DNA from: Bradyrhizobium septentrionale
Lineage (GTDB): Bacteria; Pseudomonadota; Alphaproteobacteria; Rhizobiales; Xanthobacteraceae
Direction: 5' to 3'
Length of the DNA stretch: 64,000 bases
Assembly: GCF_011516645.4 (NCBI RefSeq)
Contig: NZ_CP088285.1
Coordinates: 7,396,501-7,460,500 of the forward strand
Position 1 is the stretch's first letter. Each line of letters starts with the position of its first letter. Positions 62,014-64,000 of the stretch are shown here, piece after piece. Position numbers and translations under genes: made by a program. The notes beneath the pieces were generated by a model, which made no database searches, was not told the DNA's origin, and was given only the letters and a program-made list of their open reading frames with translations.

Positions 62014-63066
62014 ATGACGGGTCATGACCAGACCTCGCCGTGGTGGACGCCGCAGCGCTATGCCGACCGCCGGCCATTCCTGCAGGCGCGGACCGCCATC
62101 ACGCGGGCGCTCCGCGGCTGGTTCGAAGAGCAGAGATTCGCCGAGGTCGAGACCGCCATTCTGCAGATCTCGCCGGGCAACGAGACGCATCTGCACGCGC
62201 CGCGCACTGAGCTGACGCGAGCCGACGGCTCGCATGCGACGCGCTATCTGCGCACCTCTCCAGAGTTCGCCTGCAAGAAGCTGCTCGCGGCCGGCGAGCC
62301 CAAGATCTACGAGTTCGCGCGAGTGTTCCGCGATCGCGAGCGCGGCGATCTGCATTTGCCCGAATTCACCATGCTGGAATGGTACCGCGCCAATGCCCCC
62401 TACGATGCCATCATGGCCGACACGATCGTCGTGATCGCGCATGCGGCGCAGGCGACCGGGATCGGGCGGTTTTCCTTTCGCGGCAGGATGGCCGATCCGT
62501 TTGCCGAACCGGAGCTGCTGACGGTCGCGGCCGGCTTCGAGCGCTTCGCCGGCATTGACCTGCTGGCGACGATTGCGGGCCGCAAGGGTGATCGCGAGGC
62601 GCTGGCGTCGGCGGCGAAGGGCCGGGTGCGGATCGCCGACGACGACACCTGGTCGGATATCTTCAGCAAGGTGCTGGTCGAGCATGTCGAGCCCAATCTC
62701 GGGCAGGGCCGTCTGACCGTGCTGTTCGAATACCCGTCGCCCGAGGCCGCGCTGGCGCGCACCAAGGCTGGCGAACCACGCGTCGCGGAGCGTTTCGAGG
62801 TCTATGCCTGCGGGGTCGAACTCGCCAACGGCTTTGGCGAGCTGACCGACGCGGTCGAGCAGCGCCATCGTTTCACCGCTGATATGGACGAGAAGGCCCG
62901 CCGTTACGGCGAGCGCTATCCGCTCGACGAGGATTTCCTTGCCGCGGTCGGCGAGATGCCGGAGGCCAGCGGGGTTGCGCTCGGCTTCGACCGGCTGGTG
63001 ATGCTGGCGAGCGGCGCGCCACGAATTGATCAGGTGGTCTGGACACCGCCTGCAGGAGAGACATGA
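62014..63066 (+). CDS. epmA: EF-P lysine lysyltransferase EpmA (PoxA/GenX)
   Basis: Class II LysRS paralogue that attaches beta-lysine to EF-P. 350 residues, lacking the tRNA-binding domain of LysRS. Motif 2 is EFARVFRDRERGDLHLPEFTMLEWY, motif 3 GVALGFDRLVMLASG. It overlaps epmB by four bases (ATGA). Start ATG 62014. The proximity of efp supports the assignment. Confidence 0.93.
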   Translation: MTGHDQTSPWWTPQRYADRRPFLQARTAITRALRGWFEEQRFAEVETAILQISPGNETHLHAPRTELTRADGSHATRYLRTSPEFACKKLLAAGEPKIYEFARVFRDRERGDLHLPEFTMLEWYRANAPYDAIMADTIVVIAHAAQATGIGRFSFRGRMADPFAEPELLTVAAGFERFAGIDLLATIAGRKGDREALASAAKGRVRIADDDTWSDIFSKVLVEHVEPNLGQGRLTVLFEYPSPEAALARTKAGEPRVAERFEVYACGVELANGFGELTDAVEQRHRFTADMDEKARRYGERYPLDEDFLAAVGEMPEASGVALGFDRLVMLASGAPRIDQVVWTPPAGET

Positions 63067-64000
63067 ACAGGATCGATCCGAAGATGGCGGCGACCCTGCG
63101 CCAGCCGCGCGAGCTGGTCGATGCCGGCCTCGCGCCGGTCGATGCGCTTGCCGGGCTCGAGCAGGTGGCCGCGCGCTACGCGGTCGCGGTGACGCCGGAG
63201 CTCGTCGCGCTGATCGATCCGGCCGACGAAAATGATCCGATCGCGCGGCAGTTCATCCCGAGCGCCGACGAACTCGTGGAGCAGCCGGGCGAGAACGCCG
63301 ATCCGATCGGCGACGATACGCATTCGCCGGTTGGGGGGATCGTGCATCGCTATCCTGATCGGGTCCTGTTCAAGCTCGTGCATGTCTGCGCGGTCTATTG
63401 CCGATTTTGTTTCCGGCGTGAAATGGTTGGTCCCGGCAAGGCCTCGGCCTTGTCCGACGACGCCTATCGCGCGGCGGTGGATTACATCCGGAGCCATGGG
63501 GAGATCTGGGAAGTCATCCTGACCGGCGGCGATCCGCTGATGCTGTCGCCGCGCCGGTTGACCGAGATCATGGCCGATCTCGGTGCCATCGATCATGTGA
63601 AGATCATCCGCATCCACACCCGCGTCCCGATCGCCGATCCCGGCCGCATCAATTCCGACATGATCGCGGCGCTGCGGGTCGAGGGCGCGACGACCTGGAT
63701 TGCTGTTCACGCCAACCATCCGCGTGAACTGGGCGTCAATGCCCGCGCGGCGTGTGCCCGCCTTGCCGATGCCGGCATCCCGCTGGTCAGCCAGTCGGTC
63801 CTGCTGCGCGGGGTCAACGACGATGCCGCGACCCTCGAGGCGCTGATGCGCGCCTTCGTCGAGTGCCGCATCAAGCCGTATTATCTGCATCATGGCGACC
63901 TCGCGCCCGGCACTGCACATCTGCGCACCACGATCGAAGCGGGGCAGGAGCTGATGCGGGCCTTGCGCGGCCGTGTCTCCGGACTGTGTCAGCCGGACTA
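63063..64000 (+). CDS. epmB: EF-P beta-lysine aminomutase EpmB (KamA-like), 3' end outside window
   Basis: Radical SAM enzyme that converts alpha-lysine to beta-lysine for EF-P. The cluster motif CxxxCxxC is CAVYCRFCF; downstream ILTGGDPLMLSPRRL and the PLP-associated later part (GIPLVSQSVLLRGVNDDAATLEAL, IKPYYLHHGDLAPGTAHLRT) are present. At least 312 residues visible; the last ~40 residues are outside. It overlaps epmA, so both are made together. Confidence 0.93.
   Translation, partial: MNRIDPKMAATLRQPRELVDAGLAPVDALAGLEQVAARYAVAVTPELVALIDPADENDPIARQFIPSADELVEQPGENADPIGDDTHSPVGGIVHRYPDRVLFKLVHVCAVYCRFCFRREMVGPGKASALSDDAYRAAVDYIRSHGEIWEVILTGGDPLMLSPRRLTEIMADLGAIDHVKIIRIHTRVPIADPGRINSDMIAALRVEGATTWIAVHANHPRELGVNARAACARLADAGIPLVSQSVLLRGVNDDAATLEALMRAFVECRIKPYYLHHGDLAPGTAHLRTTIEAGQELMRALRGRVSGLCQPD

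Overview
The window is a high-GC chromosomal segment from an alphaproteobacterium, most likely a Bradyrhizobium or close relative (Nitrobacteraceae). This rests on the class of dispersed palindromic repeats between genes, the SUF operon that starts with a second cysteine desulfurase, the porin-like Omp with an ADLAARPY mature end, the class I PHA synthase, and the aminotransferase-hom-glpX-HAD-recJ order. This is inference from sequence style and gene order, not from a search. Nearly all of the window is single-copy core or lifestyle genes. I found no rRNA, tRNA, IS element, prophage or CRISPR array.

Layout. 1-6.7 kb: an M23 cell-wall peptidase cut by the left edge, a Bcp peroxiredoxin with a histone-H1-like tail, a 1234-residue AsmA/YhdP-like membrane protein and a methyltransferase. 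6.7-14.2 kb: a secreted phosphodiesterase-type phosphatase, an MFS carrier, the divergent tyrS/anmK pair, a GST-SMR efflux pair behind a promoter flanked by two palindromes, and a small alpha/beta hydrolase. 14.7-21.7 kb: the SUF iron-sulfur operon (cysteine desulfurase, sufB, sufC, sufD, sufS, sufT, sufA). 21.8-25.4 kb: a TfoX-N protein, a diguanylate cyclase and a DEAD-box helicase. 25.8-31.7 kb: a frameshifted autotransporter with two tandem AraC-type regulators upstream, all on the minus strand. 32-36.6 kb: an exported caspase-like protein, an FAD monooxygenase, an SDR and an outer-membrane barrel. 36.8-44.3 kb: parE, a small haem-oxidase-like membrane protein, DedA, an MBL hydrolase, a PaiB-like protein with argC, a methyltransferase and a MAPEG protein. 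44.4-54.4 kb: phaC, a lipoprotein, an AlaC-like aminotransferase, hom, glpX, a HAD dehalogenase, recJ and an SDR. 54.4-64 kb: a lytic transglycosylase, a MarR regulator divergent from an AhpD-like/cupin pair, a DHDPS-family protein, a second M23 protein, and efp close to epmA and epmB (the last cut by the right edge).

How genes work together. SUF genes build Fe-S clusters. efp, epmA and epmB form the EF-P beta-lysylation pathway. Aminotransferase and hom serve amino-acid synthesis. The MarR regulator faces two perfect or near-perfect TATCAG-N4-CTGATA operators in front of the AhpD-like/cupin genes. The AraC genes share a 26-bp upstream motif with the autotransporter.

I saw no wholly new system. 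The best leads are the two compact palindrome-regulated units (GST-SMR and MarR-AhpD-cupin), the AraC-autotransporter cassette with its frameshift, an SMR transporter with Asp where the family carries its key Glu, and candidate FixK- and PhaR-type sites. Start codons were chosen from visible ribosome-binding sites and family length; several differ from the longest open frame.
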